From: Aquibium microcysteis | Lineage (GTDB): Bacteria; Pseudomonadota; Alphaproteobacteria; Rhizobiales; Rhizobiaceae | DNA: 64,000 nucleotides | Assembly (NCBI RefSeq): GCF_014495845.1 | Contig: NZ_CP061080.1 | Span: 2,965,001-3,029,000 of the forward strand | Direction of reading: 5' to 3' | In this document: positions 42,980 to 52,721 of the stretch, in pieces | Position numbering within the stretch: position 1 is the stretch's first letter | How the letters are laid out: each line of letters opens with the position of its first letter | The notes under the pieces: generated by a model | Databases searched by the model: none | What the model was told of the DNA's origin: nothing | Seen by the model: only the letters and a program-made list of their open reading frames with translations | Position numbers and translations under genes: made by a program

Positions 42980-43642
42980 CTACCCGCTCGCCTCCACGAT
43001 GAGTCCGGCGGCGATCGCCACTTCCAGCCGGTCCACCACCGCTGCAAGCTTCTCGTCGATGACGTGCAGATACTCGGTCCAGTCGCCGACATGGCGCAGA
43101 TCGGCCGCGCCGTCTGAGATGCCGCGCAGCGCGATCAGCGGCACGTCGAAGCGCTGGCAGGCGCGCAGGACCGCGAAGGTCTCCATGTCGACCATGTCCT
43201 CGGCGATCGCGTCGTAGGCGGTGCCGGAGACGATGTTCGCACCCGTCGACAGCGTCGCCTGCGGCACACCGGCGATCCGCAGCGGCAGCGGCACGACGGC
43301 CGGCAGGTCGAGGAAGGGGGTGGCGCCGCGGGCGAAACCAAGCGGGGAGGCATCCATGTCGCGATAGCCGACGGAGACGGCCTGGTAGACCTCGGTCTGC
43401 TCCAGCACGCGGCTGCCGGCCGACCCGAGCGAGACGACGAGATCCGGCGCCCGGTCGGTGCGCTCGATCAGCGCCAGGGCGCGGGTGACCTCGACCGCCG
43501 CCTCGACGGGACCGACACCCGTCATGAGCGGCTGGAACCTCGCCTGCAGATGCGGCCCGTATTCGGCGGCGGCCGCCATTACGTAGAGGATGCGGCGGCC
43601 GGCGACGTCCTTGAAGGGCGGAGGGCCGGACGGCGCGCTCAT
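42980..43642 (-). CDS. 5'-methylthioadenosine/S-adenosylhomocysteine nucleosidase
   Basis: Predicted purine-nucleoside phosphorylase-fold hydrolase (MTA/SAH nucleosidase) that recycles methylthioadenosine and S-adenosylhomocysteine. The 220 residues include LMTGVGPVEAAVEV, DLVVSLGSAGS, the substrate-binding VDMETFAVLRAC (the Met-Glu pair that holds ribose) and the catalytic Asp region LIALRGISDGA. The start overlaps the end of the thioesterase gene (ATGA), so the two are coupled. Confidence 0.87.
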   Translation of the reverse strand: MSAPSGPPPFKDVAGRRILYVMAAAAEYGPHLQARFQPLMTGVGPVEAAVEVTRALALIERTDRAPDLVVSLGSAGSRVLEQTEVYQAVSVGYRDMDASPLGFARGATPFLDLPAVVPLPLRIAGVPQATLSTGANIVSGTAYDAIAEDMVDMETFAVLRACQRFDVPLIALRGISDGAADLRHVGDWTEYLHVIDEKLAAVVDRLEVAIAAGLIVEASG

Positions 43643-44097
43643 CCGGCGATGCCCTCGCGGCCCGTCACCACCATCATCGTGCCGGTCATGGTCGCGACGA
43701 GCTTGGCTTCGCCACTCGCGCTGAAGGCATAGGCCTGGCCGTCCGCAACGATGATCGTGCGGCCAGGCTTCGTGACCGAGCCCCTGAACAGGAAGCGCTC
43801 GCCCCTGCCGGGCGCCAGCATGTTCACCTTGAACTCGATGGTGAGGACGGCCGCATCCGCCGGCATCAGCGAGAAGGCCGCATATCCGCAGGCCGAATCC
43901 AGCGCGGTTGAGATGATGCCGGCATGCAGGAACCCGTGCTGCTGGGTCAGCGGCTCGGAAAACGGCATCTCGATCTCGACCATGCCGGGGGTGACCTGCG
44001 TCAGCACGGCGCCGATGGTCTTCATCACCGCCTGGCGGTCGAAACTCGACCGCACACGGCGTTCGTAGTCGGTGGGTTCGTCGGTGATGTCGGGCAT
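43639..44097 (-). CDS. PaaI-family acyl-CoA thioesterase
   Basis: Hotdog-fold thioesterase of 152 residues. Family features are the QHGFLHAGIISTALDSACGY segment (H-G-G/A region with the conserved Asp on the central helix), IEFKVNMLAPGRG and VADGQAYAFSASGEAKLVA. Members hydrolyse aromatic or short acyl-CoA esters; the substrate is not predictable. It is coupled to the nucleosidase gene downstream. Confidence 0.88.
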   Translation of the reverse strand: MPDITDEPTDYERRVRSSFDRQAVMKTIGAVLTQVTPGMVEIEMPFSEPLTQQHGFLHAGIISTALDSACGYAAFSLMPADAAVLTIEFKVNMLAPGRGERFLFRGSVTKPGRTIIVADGQAYAFSASGEAKLVATMTGTMMVVTGREGIAG

Positions 44098-44156
44098 GGG
44101 CTGGTCCTCGGTGCGGGACCGTTATCGCAAGGCGGTCCCGCGGTGGCAATGCATCG

Positions 44157-44636
44157 CTATTGCACTGCAACCGGCGATCCGTTGAGCCAAAGGATCGACC
44201 CGTTGAGCAGCCCGGCGAAGCAGACCCAGGCGAGGTAGGGGACGAAGAGCAGGGCGGCCGGCCGGTCGTGCCGCCACGACGCCGCGATGAAGGCAGCGAC
44301 CGCGACGGCCATTCCCGTGACGACGACCATCGCTCCGCCGATCGAATGCAGCGTGAAGAAGGCCGGCGACCAGAGGAAATTGAGGACGAGCTGTCCCCAC
44401 CACAAGGTCATCGCCGCGCCGCGCCGGTCGCGAAGCCAGGTCCGCGCGCCGGCCACCGCGATCGCGACGTAGAGGATCGTCCAGACCGGCCCGAAGATCC
44501 AGTTCGGCGGGTTGAACGGCGGCTTGGCCAGGGAGGCATACCAACCGTCGGGCGTGTTGGTGGCGCCGATCAGGAGCCCTCCGCCGACGACGAGCACGAG
44601 GAAGGCGATGTGGGTCGCCAGTCTGCGGCGGTTCAT
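44157..44636 (-). CDS. tspO: TspO/MBR family membrane protein
   Basis: Five-helix tryptophan-rich sensory protein, 159 residues, that binds porphyrins in alphaproteobacteria and affects tetrapyrrole and stress responses. Signature segments are WYASLAKPPFNPPNWIFGPV with WTILY after it, WWGQLVLNFLWSPAFF, and the last helix with WVCFAGLLNGSILWLN. All five membrane segments are present. Confidence 0.94.
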   Translation of the reverse strand: MNRRRLATHIAFLVLVVGGGLLIGATNTPDGWYASLAKPPFNPPNWIFGPVWTILYVAIAVAGARTWLRDRRGAAMTLWWGQLVLNFLWSPAFFTLHSIGGAMVVVTGMAVAVAAFIAASWRHDRPAALLFVPYLAWVCFAGLLNGSILWLNGSPVAVQ

Positions 44637-44671
44637 GAAGGGTCTCCGGTTTCGCGGCCTGTCGCCCGCCC

Positions 44672-45358
44672 TCAGGCGGACGCGTGCCGGGTTTCGTTCA
44701 TCCGGTCCAGCTTGCCGACGAGGTTCCGGTTGAAGCTCAGCTCCAACGCCTGACGGATCGGCGGGTTGCGCTGCAGCAGCGCCCGCAGTTCGGCCGGATC
44801 GTAGACGCAGCAGCGGATCTCGTTGGCGACGCGCACCGTGGCCGAGGCCGGCTTGCCGGAGAGGAAGCTCATCTCGCCGAGGAAGTCGCCCGGTCCGCAG
44901 ACCCCGATCAGCCGATCACTCTTTTCGACGCTGGCCGCGCCGCGGGCGATGAAGACCAGCTGCGGCGCCTCCTGCCCCTCCTCGATCAGCACCTCGCCCG
45001 GCGCCTTCGTCTCCCATCGGCCGAGCTTCAGCATGCGGGTGCGCAGATTGCCTTCCAGCGACGGCAGGACCGTGTCGATGAACAGCTTCTCGTCGTCGCT
45101 CACGCGGCGGCTGCGGTTGGCGAGGAGCACCAGCGCGAGCTGGATCGCGTTCACGGTGGTGAAGATGAATTCCCAGGTGGCGCTGATCAGGTCCGAGACC
45201 AGGAACCCGTAGTAGATCACCCCGGTGATGCCCGACGCGATGGCGAAGATGCGCAGCCAGCGCATGCTGCTCATCGAGACCGAGAGGATGACGAGGATGT
45301 AGTTTATGTGGCCGACGAACTTGCTCGGATCCGTGAACTGTTCGAGGAACTCGTCCAT
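44672..45358 (-). CDS. Popeye-like membrane protein with cyclic-nucleotide-binding domain
   Basis: A 228-residue protein with three hydrophobic helices at ~18-80 (INYILVILSVSMSSMRWLRI; GVIYYGFLVSDLISATWEF; NAIQLALVLLAN). A cytoplasmic cNMP-type barrel follows (APGEVLIEEGQEAPQLVFIA, GPGDFLGEMSFLSGKPASAT). This is the architecture of Popeye-domain proteins, known in animal muscle and in some bacteria. The GEMSFLSGKPASATVR stretch is a near-canonical phosphate-binding cassette but has Ser-Ala in place of the Arg-Ala of Crp. It likely senses a nucleotide or ligand at the membrane. Confidence 0.8.
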   Translation of the reverse strand: MDEFLEQFTDPSKFVGHINYILVILSVSMSSMRWLRIFAIASGITGVIYYGFLVSDLISATWEFIFTTVNAIQLALVLLANRSRRVSDDEKLFIDTVLPSLEGNLRTRMLKLGRWETKAPGEVLIEEGQEAPQLVFIARGAASVEKSDRLIGVCGPGDFLGEMSFLSGKPASATVRVANEIRCCVYDPAELRALLQRNPPIRQALELSFNRNLVGKLDRMNETRHASA

Positions 45359-45380
45359 TGGGGCGCCCTGGGAGGAAGCA

Positions 45381-46670
45381 TCAATCGCGGCGGACCATCA
45401 CGCCGACGTAGAATCCATCGGTACCGCTGCGCGCGGGCGAAAGCGAGATGCCGCCCGCGGGGTCGATGCGCGCCGAGCCGCCCTCGCCCGGGAAGCAGGT
45501 CTCGAACAGCGCGACATGGTCCACCGGCGTGAAGGCGGCGTTCGAGGCGAGAAAGCGCTGCAGGCGCTCCGCATTCTCCAGTGGGAACAGCGAGCAGGTG
45601 ACGTAGACGAGCCGGCCGCCCGGCCTCACGAACCGGCTGGCCGCGGCGAGGATCCCGTCCTGCTCGGCCATCCGCACCTCGAGCTGGCGCTCGGTCAGCC
45701 GCCATTTCGCATCGGGCCGGCGGCGCCACGTGCCCGAGCCGGTGCAGGGAGCATCGACGAGGACGAGGTCCATCCGCCCTTCGAGCGCCGCGAGTTCGTC
45801 CGCGCGCGACATCACCTGCACGTTGCGCGTCTCGGAACGGCGCAGGCGGTCGAAGATCGGTGCGAGCCGCTGCTTCTCGGAATCATGGGCGAAGAGCTGG
45901 CCGCGATTGTCCATGTCGGCCGACAGCGCCAGGGTCTTCCCGCCGGCTCCGGCACAGTAGTCGAGCACCTGCATGCCGGGTTCGGCGCCCGCCAGCCGGG
46001 CGGCGACCTGCGACCCCTCGTCCTGCACCTCCATCCAGCCCTTCGCGAAGGCCGGCTCCGCCTGGACGTTCGGGTGGCGTCCGCTGCCTTCTATCGGCGG
46101 AATGCGGATGCCGTGCGGCGCCAGCCGCGTCGGTGCGGCCTTCATCCCGGCGAGTTCGCGCAGGATGCGCTCGCGATCGGCACGCAGCGTGTTGACCCGC
46201 AGATCGAGCGGCGGACGGTCCGAGAGGGCCCTGCTCTCCTCCACCCAGTCGGCGCCGAAGGCTTGCCGGAGCAGCGGCGCGCACCAGTCCGGAACGTCCG
46301 CGCGTACGGCGTCGGGGGCAGCGTCCAGCGGATTGGCCGCGATGGCGGCGAGTTCCGACTCGTCCAGCGGCGCCGGCGCGAAGCGGTCGCCCTCGAGCGA
46401 GGCGTTCAGCCCGGCCGCGGTCTCGCCCCATTCCAGGAGCAGCGCGCCGAAGGCCAGCGCCCGCGGCGTGTCCGCGCCGAGCAGATGGGCAGCCGAGCGG
46501 CGGCGGCGAAGCGCGTCGTACACGATGTTGCCGATGGCGCCGCGATCACCTGCACCCGCGAAGCGGTGCGACAGACCCCAGTCCTTCAGCGCGTCGGCCG
46601 CGGGCCTGTGGCGTGTCTGGATGTCCGCGAGAACCTCGATGGCCGCAGCCAGTCGTCCGCCTGTGCGCAT
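45381..46670 (-). CDS. rsmB: 16S rRNA m5C967 methyltransferase, RsmB/Sun family
   Basis: SAM-dependent RNA cytosine-C5 methyltransferase, 429 residues. An N-terminal helical RsmB/NusB-like region covers ~1-130. The catalytic domain has the SAM site VLDYCAGAGGKTLALS, the motif IV cysteine in LVDAPCTGSGTWRRRPD and the motif VI cysteine in VTCSLFPLENAE. Both catalytic cysteines are present. The start at 46670 is followed directly by helical sequence. Confidence 0.88.
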   Translation of the reverse strand: MRTGGRLAAAIEVLADIQTRHRPAADALKDWGLSHRFAGAGDRGAIGNIVYDALRRRRSAAHLLGADTPRALAFGALLLEWGETAAGLNASLEGDRFAPAPLDESELAAIAANPLDAAPDAVRADVPDWCAPLLRQAFGADWVEESRALSDRPPLDLRVNTLRADRERILRELAGMKAAPTRLAPHGIRIPPIEGSGRHPNVQAEPAFAKGWMEVQDEGSQVAARLAGAEPGMQVLDYCAGAGGKTLALSADMDNRGQLFAHDSEKQRLAPIFDRLRRSETRNVQVMSRADELAALEGRMDLVLVDAPCTGSGTWRRRPDAKWRLTERQLEVRMAEQDGILAAASRFVRPGGRLVYVTCSLFPLENAERLQRFLASNAAFTPVDHVALFETCFPGEGGSARIDPAGGISLSPARSGTDGFYVGVMVRRD

Positions 46671-46818
46671 GTCCGGTCTTCCCCGTTGTCGGCTACCCGA
46701 TCGACGGACTGGTAGCCCCTCCCGTCGCCGGCGGCAAGCAGCATCGCATCCCATCATGAGGCCTCTCGCGGCGCCCACGATAAGGCCGATTTGCGCCATC
46801 GCTGTTTCGTGATAGCCA

Positions 46819-47736
46819 ATGCTTATGATCCGCCTTTCCGTTCGCCAGATGGAGTATTTCGACGCGCTTGCCGAGACCCTCCATTTCGGGCGGGCGGCCG
46901 AACTCGTCGGCGTGTCGCAGCCGGCGCTGTCGTCGCAGATCGCGGAGATGGAGGAGAAGCTCGACTGCAAGCTGTTCGAGCGCAGCCGCAGCGGCATCCG
47001 CATCACAGAGGAGGCGCGGCAGCTGCGCCCCCGCATCGAGCGGATCCTGGCCGACATTCGCGACGTGGAGGCGATCGCCCGGCGCGGCCGGCGGCCGATG
47101 GAAGGCCGCTTCCGGCTGGGCATGATCCCGACCGTCGCCCCCTACCTGCTGCCGGCGGTCCTGCCGCTCGCGAGGCGCAGTTATCCCGACCTCCAGCTCG
47201 AGCTGCGCGAGGCCGTGACCGGTACCCTCGTCGAGGAGACCCTGTCGGGACGGCTCGACGCCTTCGTCGCCGCATTGCCGATCGAGGAGCCCGGCCTCGT
47301 GGCCGAACCGCTGTTCGAGGACCGGTTCTATCTCGCCGTGCCGCGCGACGATCCCGAATTCCACTCCCCGCCGGTTCCGCCCGAGAGCCCGGCGCTGGAA
47401 CGGCTCATGCTGCTGGAGGAAGGCCATTGCCTGCGCGACCAGGCGCTCGCGGTCTGCCGCTCCGTCCGCCCTCTCGCGCTTTCGAGCTACGGCGCGACCA
47501 GCCTGACGACCCTGCTGCAGATGGTCTCGCACGGGCTCGGCCTGACGCTGATCCCCGAGATCGCGCTGCAGACGGTCACCGCGATGCGCGACATGAAGGT
47601 CGTGCCCTTCGCCGATCCGCAGCCCTCCCGCCGCATCTGTCTCGTCTGGCGTCGCAACGGTCCGCGACCCGAGGAATACCGCACCATCGGCCGCCTCATC
47701 GCCGATGCCCATGGCCTGGAAGCGGCCTCCGGGTGA
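46819..47736 (+). CDS. oxyR: OxyR-like LysR-family regulator
   Basis: LysR regulator with a winged helix at 1-65 ([20 protein letters not shown]) and a type 2 periplasmic-binding-like effector domain. The segment [16 protein letters not shown] has two cysteines spaced like the redox pair C199/C208 of E. coli OxyR, with the same GHCLRDQAL context, so peroxide sensing is likely. Start either at 46819 or two codons later at 46825; no clear ribosome site distinguishes them. It is divergent from rsmB and has no katG/ahpC next to it. Confidence 0.85.
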   Translation: MLMIRLSVRQMEYFDALAETLHFGRAAELVGVSQPALSSQIAEMEEKLDCKLFERSRSGIRITEEARQLRPRIERILADIRDVEAIARRGRRPMEGRFRLGMIPTVAPYLLPAVLPLARRSYPDLQLELREAVTGTLVEETLSGRLDAFVAALPIEEPGLVAEPLFEDRFYLAVPRDDPEFHSPPVPPESPALERLMLLEEGHCLRDQALAVCRSVRPLALSSYGATSLTTLLQMVSHGLGLTLIPEIALQTVTAMRDMKVVPFADPQPSRRICLVWRRNGPRPEEYRTIGRLIADAHGLEAASG

Positions 47737-47831
47737 CCGTCCTCCTGCCCGGTTCGTCACGCAGGCGTGATCGGAAACCAGCGTCGGAGACCCTATCTGC
47801 CGGGAGGACAATCACGAACACGGAGGCTTCC

Positions 47832-48968
47832 ATGCGTTTACCCCTCGCAATCACCGCCCTGCTCGTCCCGGTGTCGGCGCTCGCCCAGAGTTTCATCGTG
47901 ACGTCGCAGGACGGCGTGACGATCGAGGCGACCCCGGTCGCCGAGTTCGACGAGCCATGGGCCATGACCTTCCTGCCGGACGGCGAACTGCTCGTCACCG
48001 AGAAGCCAGGCAATCTCCTGCTGGTCACGCAGGACGGCACGAAGTCGGAGGTTTCCGGCGTTCCCGAAGTGGCCTATGCCGGCCAGGGCGGGCTGGGAGA
48101 CGTGCTGATCGGTCCCGACTTCGGCACGACCGGCCATGTCTACATCTCCTATGCGGAACGCGGCGACGACGGCCTGCAGGGTGCCGCGGTGGCGCGGGCG
48201 ACGCTTTCGCGCGACGGGAGCGAACCCGCCCTTGAGAACCTCGAGGTGATCTGGCGCCAGGAGCCGAAGGTCAGCGGCAACGGTCATTACTCCCACCGCC
48301 TCGCCTTCTCGCCGGACGGCGCGCATCTGTTCGTCACCTCCGGCGAACGCCAGAAGCAGACCCCGGCGCAGGACATGGACAGCGCGCTCGGCAAGATCAT
48401 CCGCCTCAACCCGGACGGCTCGGTGCCGGGCGACAATCCCTTCCAGGACGCGGGTGATCTCGCGAAGAGCTTCTGGAGCGTCGGCCACCGCAACATGCTC
48501 GGCATCGCCTTCGACGGCGACGGGCGGCTCTGGACGCACGAGATGGGACCGCGCGGCGGCGACGAGATCAATCTGGTCGAGCCGGGCCGCAACTACGGCT
48601 GGCCGGTCGTCTCCTATGGCGTGAACTATTCGGGCGCCGACATCCCCGATCACCCGACCCGGCCGGAGTTCGAGGAGCCGGAAGCGCACTGGACGCCGGT
48701 GATCTCGCCGGCCGGGCTGGTGATCTACTCGGGTGATCTGTTTGCCGACTGGCAGGGCGACGCGATCATCGGCGGGCTGTCGGCACAGGCGATCGTGCAG
48801 GTCGATCTGGGCGAGCAGAGCGACGGAACGATGGCCCGCGAACTCCGCCGCTTCCCGATGAACGCGCGCATCCGCGAGGTCGAGCAGGGTCCCGACGGCG
48901 CGATCTGGGCGCTCGAGGACCGGGCCGGCGGCCGGCTGCTCCGGATCGTCCCGGCCGGCGAAGGCTGA
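47832..48968 (+). CDS. PQQ-dependent sugar dehydrogenase-like periplasmic protein
   Basis: Secreted beta-propeller of the soluble glucose/aldose sugar dehydrogenase (YliI-like) family, 378 residues. A signal peptide ends near ALAQS. Family signatures are [20 protein letters not shown], the [11 protein letters not shown] blade, [35 protein letters not shown] with [10 protein letters not shown] after it, and [13 protein letters not shown]. Cofactor-binding residues of this family are mostly in those blocks. The substrate is unknown. It follows the OxyR-like gene on the same strand. Confidence 0.88.
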   Translation: MRLPLAITALLVPVSALAQSFIVTSQDGVTIEATPVAEFDEPWAMTFLPDGELLVTEKPGNLLLVTQDGTKSEVSGVPEVAYAGQGGLGDVLIGPDFGTTGHVYISYAERGDDGLQGAAVARATLSRDGSEPALENLEVIWRQEPKVSGNGHYSHRLAFSPDGAHLFVTSGERQKQTPAQDMDSALGKIIRLNPDGSVPGDNPFQDAGDLAKSFWSVGHRNMLGIAFDGDGRLWTHEMGPRGGDEINLVEPGRNYGWPVVSYGVNYSGADIPDHPTRPEFEEPEAHWTPVISPAGLVIYSGDLFADWQGDAIIGGLSAQAIVQVDLGEQSDGTMARELRRFPMNARIREVEQGPDGAIWALEDRAGGRLLRIVPAGEG

Positions 48969-48995
48969 GCCTTCGGCACGAGGCGGCGCTCGCGG

Positions 48996-49406
48996 TCAGG
49001 CGATGTGGACCGCGAGCGCTCCCCACATCGCGCCCAGCGACAGGAAGCCGGCGATGAAGGCCGGCTGCCGGTGTCGGATCCGGTTCGTGGTCACGTGTAT
49101 GGCCGCGTGCACATAGCGCGACGCCACGAACACCCACGCGAACACGAGCACGACCGCACCCACGCCGCCGCTGGCGAACAGCGCCAGGCAGCAGGCGTGG
49201 AACAGCACCGGCAGCTCGAACTGGTTGGCCAGGTTGTTGCGGACGAACAGGCTCTCCGCCGGCTCGTCCCGGTTCTCGCGGAACTGCGAGATCTTCGCGC
49301 TGCCGGTCTCCACGGCGCGCTTCCGGCGCAGCGCCATGAGCCCGTAGACGCCGTAGACCAGCGCCACATGCGCGATCATCGGCCAGAAGATGGCATCGGC
49401 TTCCAT
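48996..49406 (-). CDS. MAPEG-family membrane protein
   Basis: A 136-residue protein with four hydrophobic helices and the membrane-associated eicosanoid/glutathione metabolism (MAPEG) pattern: RNNLANQFELPVLFHACCLA, then WVFVASRYVHAAIHVTTNRI. This matches the E-x-P...N-x-F-E-x-P type motif and the RYVHA helix. Bacterial members are of uncertain function. It lies convergent to the dehydrogenase gene. Confidence 0.82.
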   Translation of the reverse strand: MEADAIFWPMIAHVALVYGVYGLMALRRKRAVETGSAKISQFRENRDEPAESLFVRNNLANQFELPVLFHACCLALFASGGVGAVVLVFAWVFVASRYVHAAIHVTTNRIRHRQPAFIAGFLSLGAMWGALAVHIA

Positions 49407-49507
49407 TCTGAGCGTTCTCCTCCCGCGTGCGCATCGGCGCACCCGTCGGCAATAGCATGTCCCGCAGCAACGGACAGCGCGCCTGCGCATCTTGACGCGC
49501 CGCCTTT

Positions 49508-49530
49508 CATGTAACATATGAAGTTACATG
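49508..49530. promoter_or_regulatory. Operator-like palindrome at the Rrf2 gene start
   Basis: CATGTAAC-atatgaa-GTTACATG is an exact inverted repeat with 8-base arms. The right arm includes the start codon of the Rrf2-type regulator gene (49528). A dimeric regulator bound here would block its own translation start or promoter, so autoregulation is likely. Confidence 0.6.
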
Positions 49531-49986
49531 AAGCCCGACACGCGCCTCTCCGCCATGCTGCATCTGCTCCTCCACATGGCGGAACGGGAGAATCCGGTGA
49601 CGTCGGAGGAACTCGCCCGCTACATGCACGGCAACCCCGCCGCCGTCCGCCGGACCATGGCGGGCCTGCGCGGTGCAGGCATCGTCCGGTCGGGCAAGGG
49701 TCATGGCGGCGGCTGGACGCTGGGGCGGCCGCTGTCTGAGATCACGCTGGCGGACGTGCATATCGCGCTCGGCGCGCCCGGCCTCTTCGCCATCGGCAGC
49801 CGCACGCCCCAGCCGTCCTGCCTGGTCGAACAAGCCGTCAACGCTTCCATGCAGGAGACGCTGGGCGAGGCCGAACGCCTCGTCCACGCAAGGCTTCGCT
49901 CCATCACCCTGGCATCGATCGATGCCGATTTCCGCGCCCGCCTGGCGCAGCATCCAACCGCACCGAAGGAACATCGCCATGTTTGA
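49528..49986 (+). CDS. Rrf2-family transcription regulator
   Basis: A 152-residue winged-helix regulator of the Rrf2 family (MLHLLLHMAERENPVTSEEL; the GHGGGWTLGRPLSEITLADV wing is diagnostic). Only one cysteine (PSCLVEQAV) is present, so an IscR-type Fe-S cluster with three Cys is unlikely; redox sensing by a single Cys is possible. The gene lacks a clear ribosome site and may be read from a very short leader. It overlaps the flavoprotein gene by 8 bases, suggesting that it controls that gene. Confidence 0.88.
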   Translation: MKPDTRLSAMLHLLLHMAERENPVTSEELARYMHGNPAAVRRTMAGLRGAGIVRSGKGHGGGWTLGRPLSEITLADVHIALGAPGLFAIGSRTPQPSCLVEQAVNASMQETLGEAERLVHARLRSITLASIDADFRARLAQHPTAPKEHRHV

Positions 49987-50890
49987 CGTCATCGTCATCG
50001 GCGGCAGCTATGCCGGCCTCTCCGCCGCCATTCAGGTGGCCCGCGCCCGCCGCCGGGTGCTGGTCGTGGACGCGGGACGGCGCCGCAACCGCTTCGCCCA
50101 CACCTCCCACGGCTTCCTCGGCCGCGACGGCCACGCGCCGGGCGCAATAGCCGCTGAGGCGCGCGGGCAGCTCCTGGCCTATCCGACGGTGAGCTTCATC
50201 GCCGGCGAAGCGGTTTCGGCGACGGGCGGCATCGACGCGTTCAGCGTGACGCTCGCCGACGGGCAGCACGTCGACGGCCGGCGCATCGTGCTCGCCACCG
50301 GCGTGGAGGATGTCCTGCCCGACGTCCCGGGCCTCGAAGCGCAATGGGGCGTCGGCGCGATGACATGCCCCTATTGCCATGGTTACGAGCTGAACCGCGG
50401 CCGGATCGGCGTGCTGGCCACCGGCCCGATGTCGCTGCACCAGGCGGCGATGCTGCCCGAATGGGGGCAGACGACGCTGTTCGCCAACGGGTTCTTCGAG
50501 CCGGGCGATCCCCAGGTCGCCGACCTCGTGCAGCGAGGGGTATCGATCGAGATGGTGCCCGTGACCCGGATCGACGGAGAACCCGGCGCGCCGGTCGCCG
50601 TGCTGTCCGATGGCCGGCGCCTTGCCGTCGATGGCCTGTTCGTCGCCACCCGGACCCGGATCGTCACGCCCCTCCCCGCGACGCTCGGCTGCAGGATGGA
50701 GGAAGGGCCGCAAGGGTCCTTCGTCGCGACCGACCCGATGAAGGCGACGTCGGTGCCGGGCATCTTCGCCTGCGGCGACGTGGCGAGCCCGATGGCGTCG
50801 GTCGCCATCGCGGTCGGTCACGGCGCGATGGCGGGCGCAGCGGTCCATCGCTCGCTGATCTTTCCGCCGCAGATGTCGCAGGCCGCGTGA
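49979..50890 (+). CDS. Thioredoxin-reductase-like FAD oxidoreductase
   Basis: A 303-residue two-dinucleotide-domain flavoprotein. FAD is bound by VIVIGGSYAGLSAAI and GIFACGDVA near the end, and the redox-active pair is CPYCHG. The NAD(P)H-binding motif is altered (GVLATGPMSLHQAA instead of GxGxxA), so it may resemble small single-chain disulfide oxidoreductases such as gliotoxin-oxidase-type or HcbA-like proteins. It is cotranscribed with the Rrf2 regulator and probably acts in thiol or nitrosative stress; substrate unknown. Confidence 0.85.
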   Translation: MFDVIVIGGSYAGLSAAIQVARARRRVLVVDAGRRRNRFAHTSHGFLGRDGHAPGAIAAEARGQLLAYPTVSFIAGEAVSATGGIDAFSVTLADGQHVDGRRIVLATGVEDVLPDVPGLEAQWGVGAMTCPYCHGYELNRGRIGVLATGPMSLHQAAMLPEWGQTTLFANGFFEPGDPQVADLVQRGVSIEMVPVTRIDGEPGAPVAVLSDGRRLAVDGLFVATRTRIVTPLPATLGCRMEEGPQGSFVATDPMKATSVPGIFACGDVASPMASVAIAVGHGAMAGAAVHRSLIFPPQMSQAA

Positions 50891-50945
50891 CGGCGCACAG
50901 GCCTCCACCGCGCCCCCCGCGGTTCGCCGTGGGCCGGCTGGCTGC

Positions 50946-52448
50946 TCAGCTCATCCCGGGATAGTTCGGGCTCTCCCGGGTGATCGTCACGTCGTGCGCG
51001 TGGCTCTCGCGCAGGCCTGCGCCGGAGATGCGCACGAAGGTGGCCTTGTTGCGGAACTGCTCGAGGTTCGGCGCCCCGACATAGCCCATGGACGCCTTGA
51101 GGCCGCCGGCGAGCTGGTGCAGCACGCCGCTGACGGGTCCCTTGTAGGGGACCTGACCCTCGATGCCTTCCGGCACCAGCTTCAGCGTGTCGCGGACCTC
51201 CGCCTGGAAGTAGCGATCTGCCGAGCCGCGCGCCATCGCACCCACCGAGCCCATGCCGCGATAGGCCTTGAAGGACCGGCCCTGGTGCAGATAGACCTCG
51301 CCCGGGCTCTCCTCCGTGCCGGCGAGCAGCGATCCGATCATCGCCGCGCTCGCACCGGCGGCCAGTGCCTTGGCGAGGTCGCCCGAATACTTGATGCCGC
51401 CGTCGGCGACGATGCTGATGCCCTGCCGCTCGGCCACCTCGACCGCCGACATGATGGCGGTGAGCTGCGGCACGCCGACGCCGGCCACGATGCGGGTGGT
51501 GCAGATCGAACCCGGACCGATGCCGACCTTCACCGCATCCGCGCCCGCATCGATCAGCGCCTGCGTGCCCTCGCCGGTGGCGACGTTGCCGGCGAGGATG
51601 CGCACGGAGTTCGAGAGTTTCTTGGCCCGGGCGACCGCGTCGAGCACGCGCTGCGAGTGGCCGTGCGCGGTGTCGATGACGAGCAGGTCGACGCCGGCCG
51701 CGATCAGCCGCTCGGCCCGCTCGAAGCCGTCGTCGCCGACGCTGGTGGCGGCGGCGACCCGCAGCCGCCCCTGCGCGTCCTTGGCGGCGTTCGGGTTCAG
51801 CTGCGTCTTCTCGATGTCCTTGACGGTGATCAGCCCGACGCAATGGCCGCGGTGATCGACGACCAGGAGCTTCTCGATGCGGCGCTGGTGCAGCAGCCGC
51901 TTGGCCTCTTCCTGGTCGACGCTCTCGCTCACCGTGACGAGGTTCTCCTTCGTCATCAGTTCCGACACCCTCTGAGACGGGTCGGAGGCGAAGCGGACGT
52001 CGCGGTTGGTCAGGATGCCGACCAGCCGGCCGTTGCGCTGTCCGCCCGTGCCGCCGTTCTCCACCACCGGGATGCCGGAGATGCCATGCGCCCGCATCAG
52101 CGCCTGGGCGTCGCCGAGCGTGGCGTCCGGCCCGATCGTGACCGGATTGACCACCATGCCGGATTCGAACTTCTTGACCTGCCGGACCTCCTCGGCCTGC
52201 TGCTCGGGCGACAGGTTGCGGTGAATGACGCCGATGCCGCCGGCCTGCGCCATGGCGATGGCCAGGCGCGATTCCGTCACCGTGTCCATCGCCGCCGACA
52301 GGATCGGCACGTTGAGTTCGATGTCGCGGGCGATCACCGTCCGCACGTCGGTCTGCCCGGGCATCACGTCGGAATGGCCGGGTTGGAGGAGGACGTCGTC
52401 GAAGGTGAGCGCCTCGGCTCCCGTCGCGGATACGATGATTTTCGCCAT
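50946..52448 (-). CDS. guaB: IMP dehydrogenase
   Basis: NAD-dependent oxidation of IMP to XMP, the step before GuaA. The 500 residues comprise the TIM barrel ([18 protein letters not shown]; catalytic Cys in [42 protein letters not shown] flap) interrupted by two CBS domains (~90-210). I start at 52448, which has AAGGA at good spacing; an ATG two codons earlier is too close to that site. GuaA and GuaB are about 8 kb apart here. Confidence 0.97.
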   Translation of the reverse strand: MAKIIVSATGAEALTFDDVLLQPGHSDVMPGQTDVRTVIARDIELNVPILSAAMDTVTESRLAIAMAQAGGIGVIHRNLSPEQQAEEVRQVKKFESGMVVNPVTIGPDATLGDAQALMRAHGISGIPVVENGGTGGQRNGRLVGILTNRDVRFASDPSQRVSELMTKENLVTVSESVDQEEAKRLLHQRRIEKLLVVDHRGHCVGLITVKDIEKTQLNPNAAKDAQGRLRVAAATSVGDDGFERAERLIAAGVDLLVIDTAHGHSQRVLDAVARAKKLSNSVRILAGNVATGEGTQALIDAGADAVKVGIGPGSICTTRIVAGVGVPQLTAIMSAVEVAERQGISIVADGGIKYSGDLAKALAAGASAAMIGSLLAGTEESPGEVYLHQGRSFKAYRGMGSVGAMARGSADRYFQAEVRDTLKLVPEGIEGQVPYKGPVSGVLHQLAGGLKASMGYVGAPNLEQFRNKATFVRISGAGLRESHAHDVTITRESPNYPGMS

Positions 52449-52721
52449 GACCATTCCTTCGATGTTCCAGGGGCGGCGGCGGTCCGCTGGACCGCGCCGA
52501 CAAGACAGTTTCCCGTTGGGAATGGCGGTGGCTGGTACCATGCGTCCGTGACGATGGGAAGGCGCTTCCTCTCGGCCGGGGCGTTTTGCAGCGCCTGGTC
52601 CGCCGGCGCCGCCGTACCGGCCCAGCCGAGCGGTCCACGGGTCACTTCGTTGTGGGACAGGACCGAAAGGACCGGGACAATCCGGCGCGCCGCATGCTAA
52701 CGCCTTCGAAGACAAGATGAA

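Noticed and set aside
46671..46818. A second gene between rsmB and the OxyR-like gene
   Set aside because: Only short frames without ribosome sites are present; the gap is best read as a divergent promoter region.
52449..52721. A guanine or xanthine riboswitch upstream of guaB
   Set aside because: No purine-aptamer-like stem-loop pattern is recognisable, and the upstream stretch is an ordinary GC-rich gap to the divergent MFS gene.
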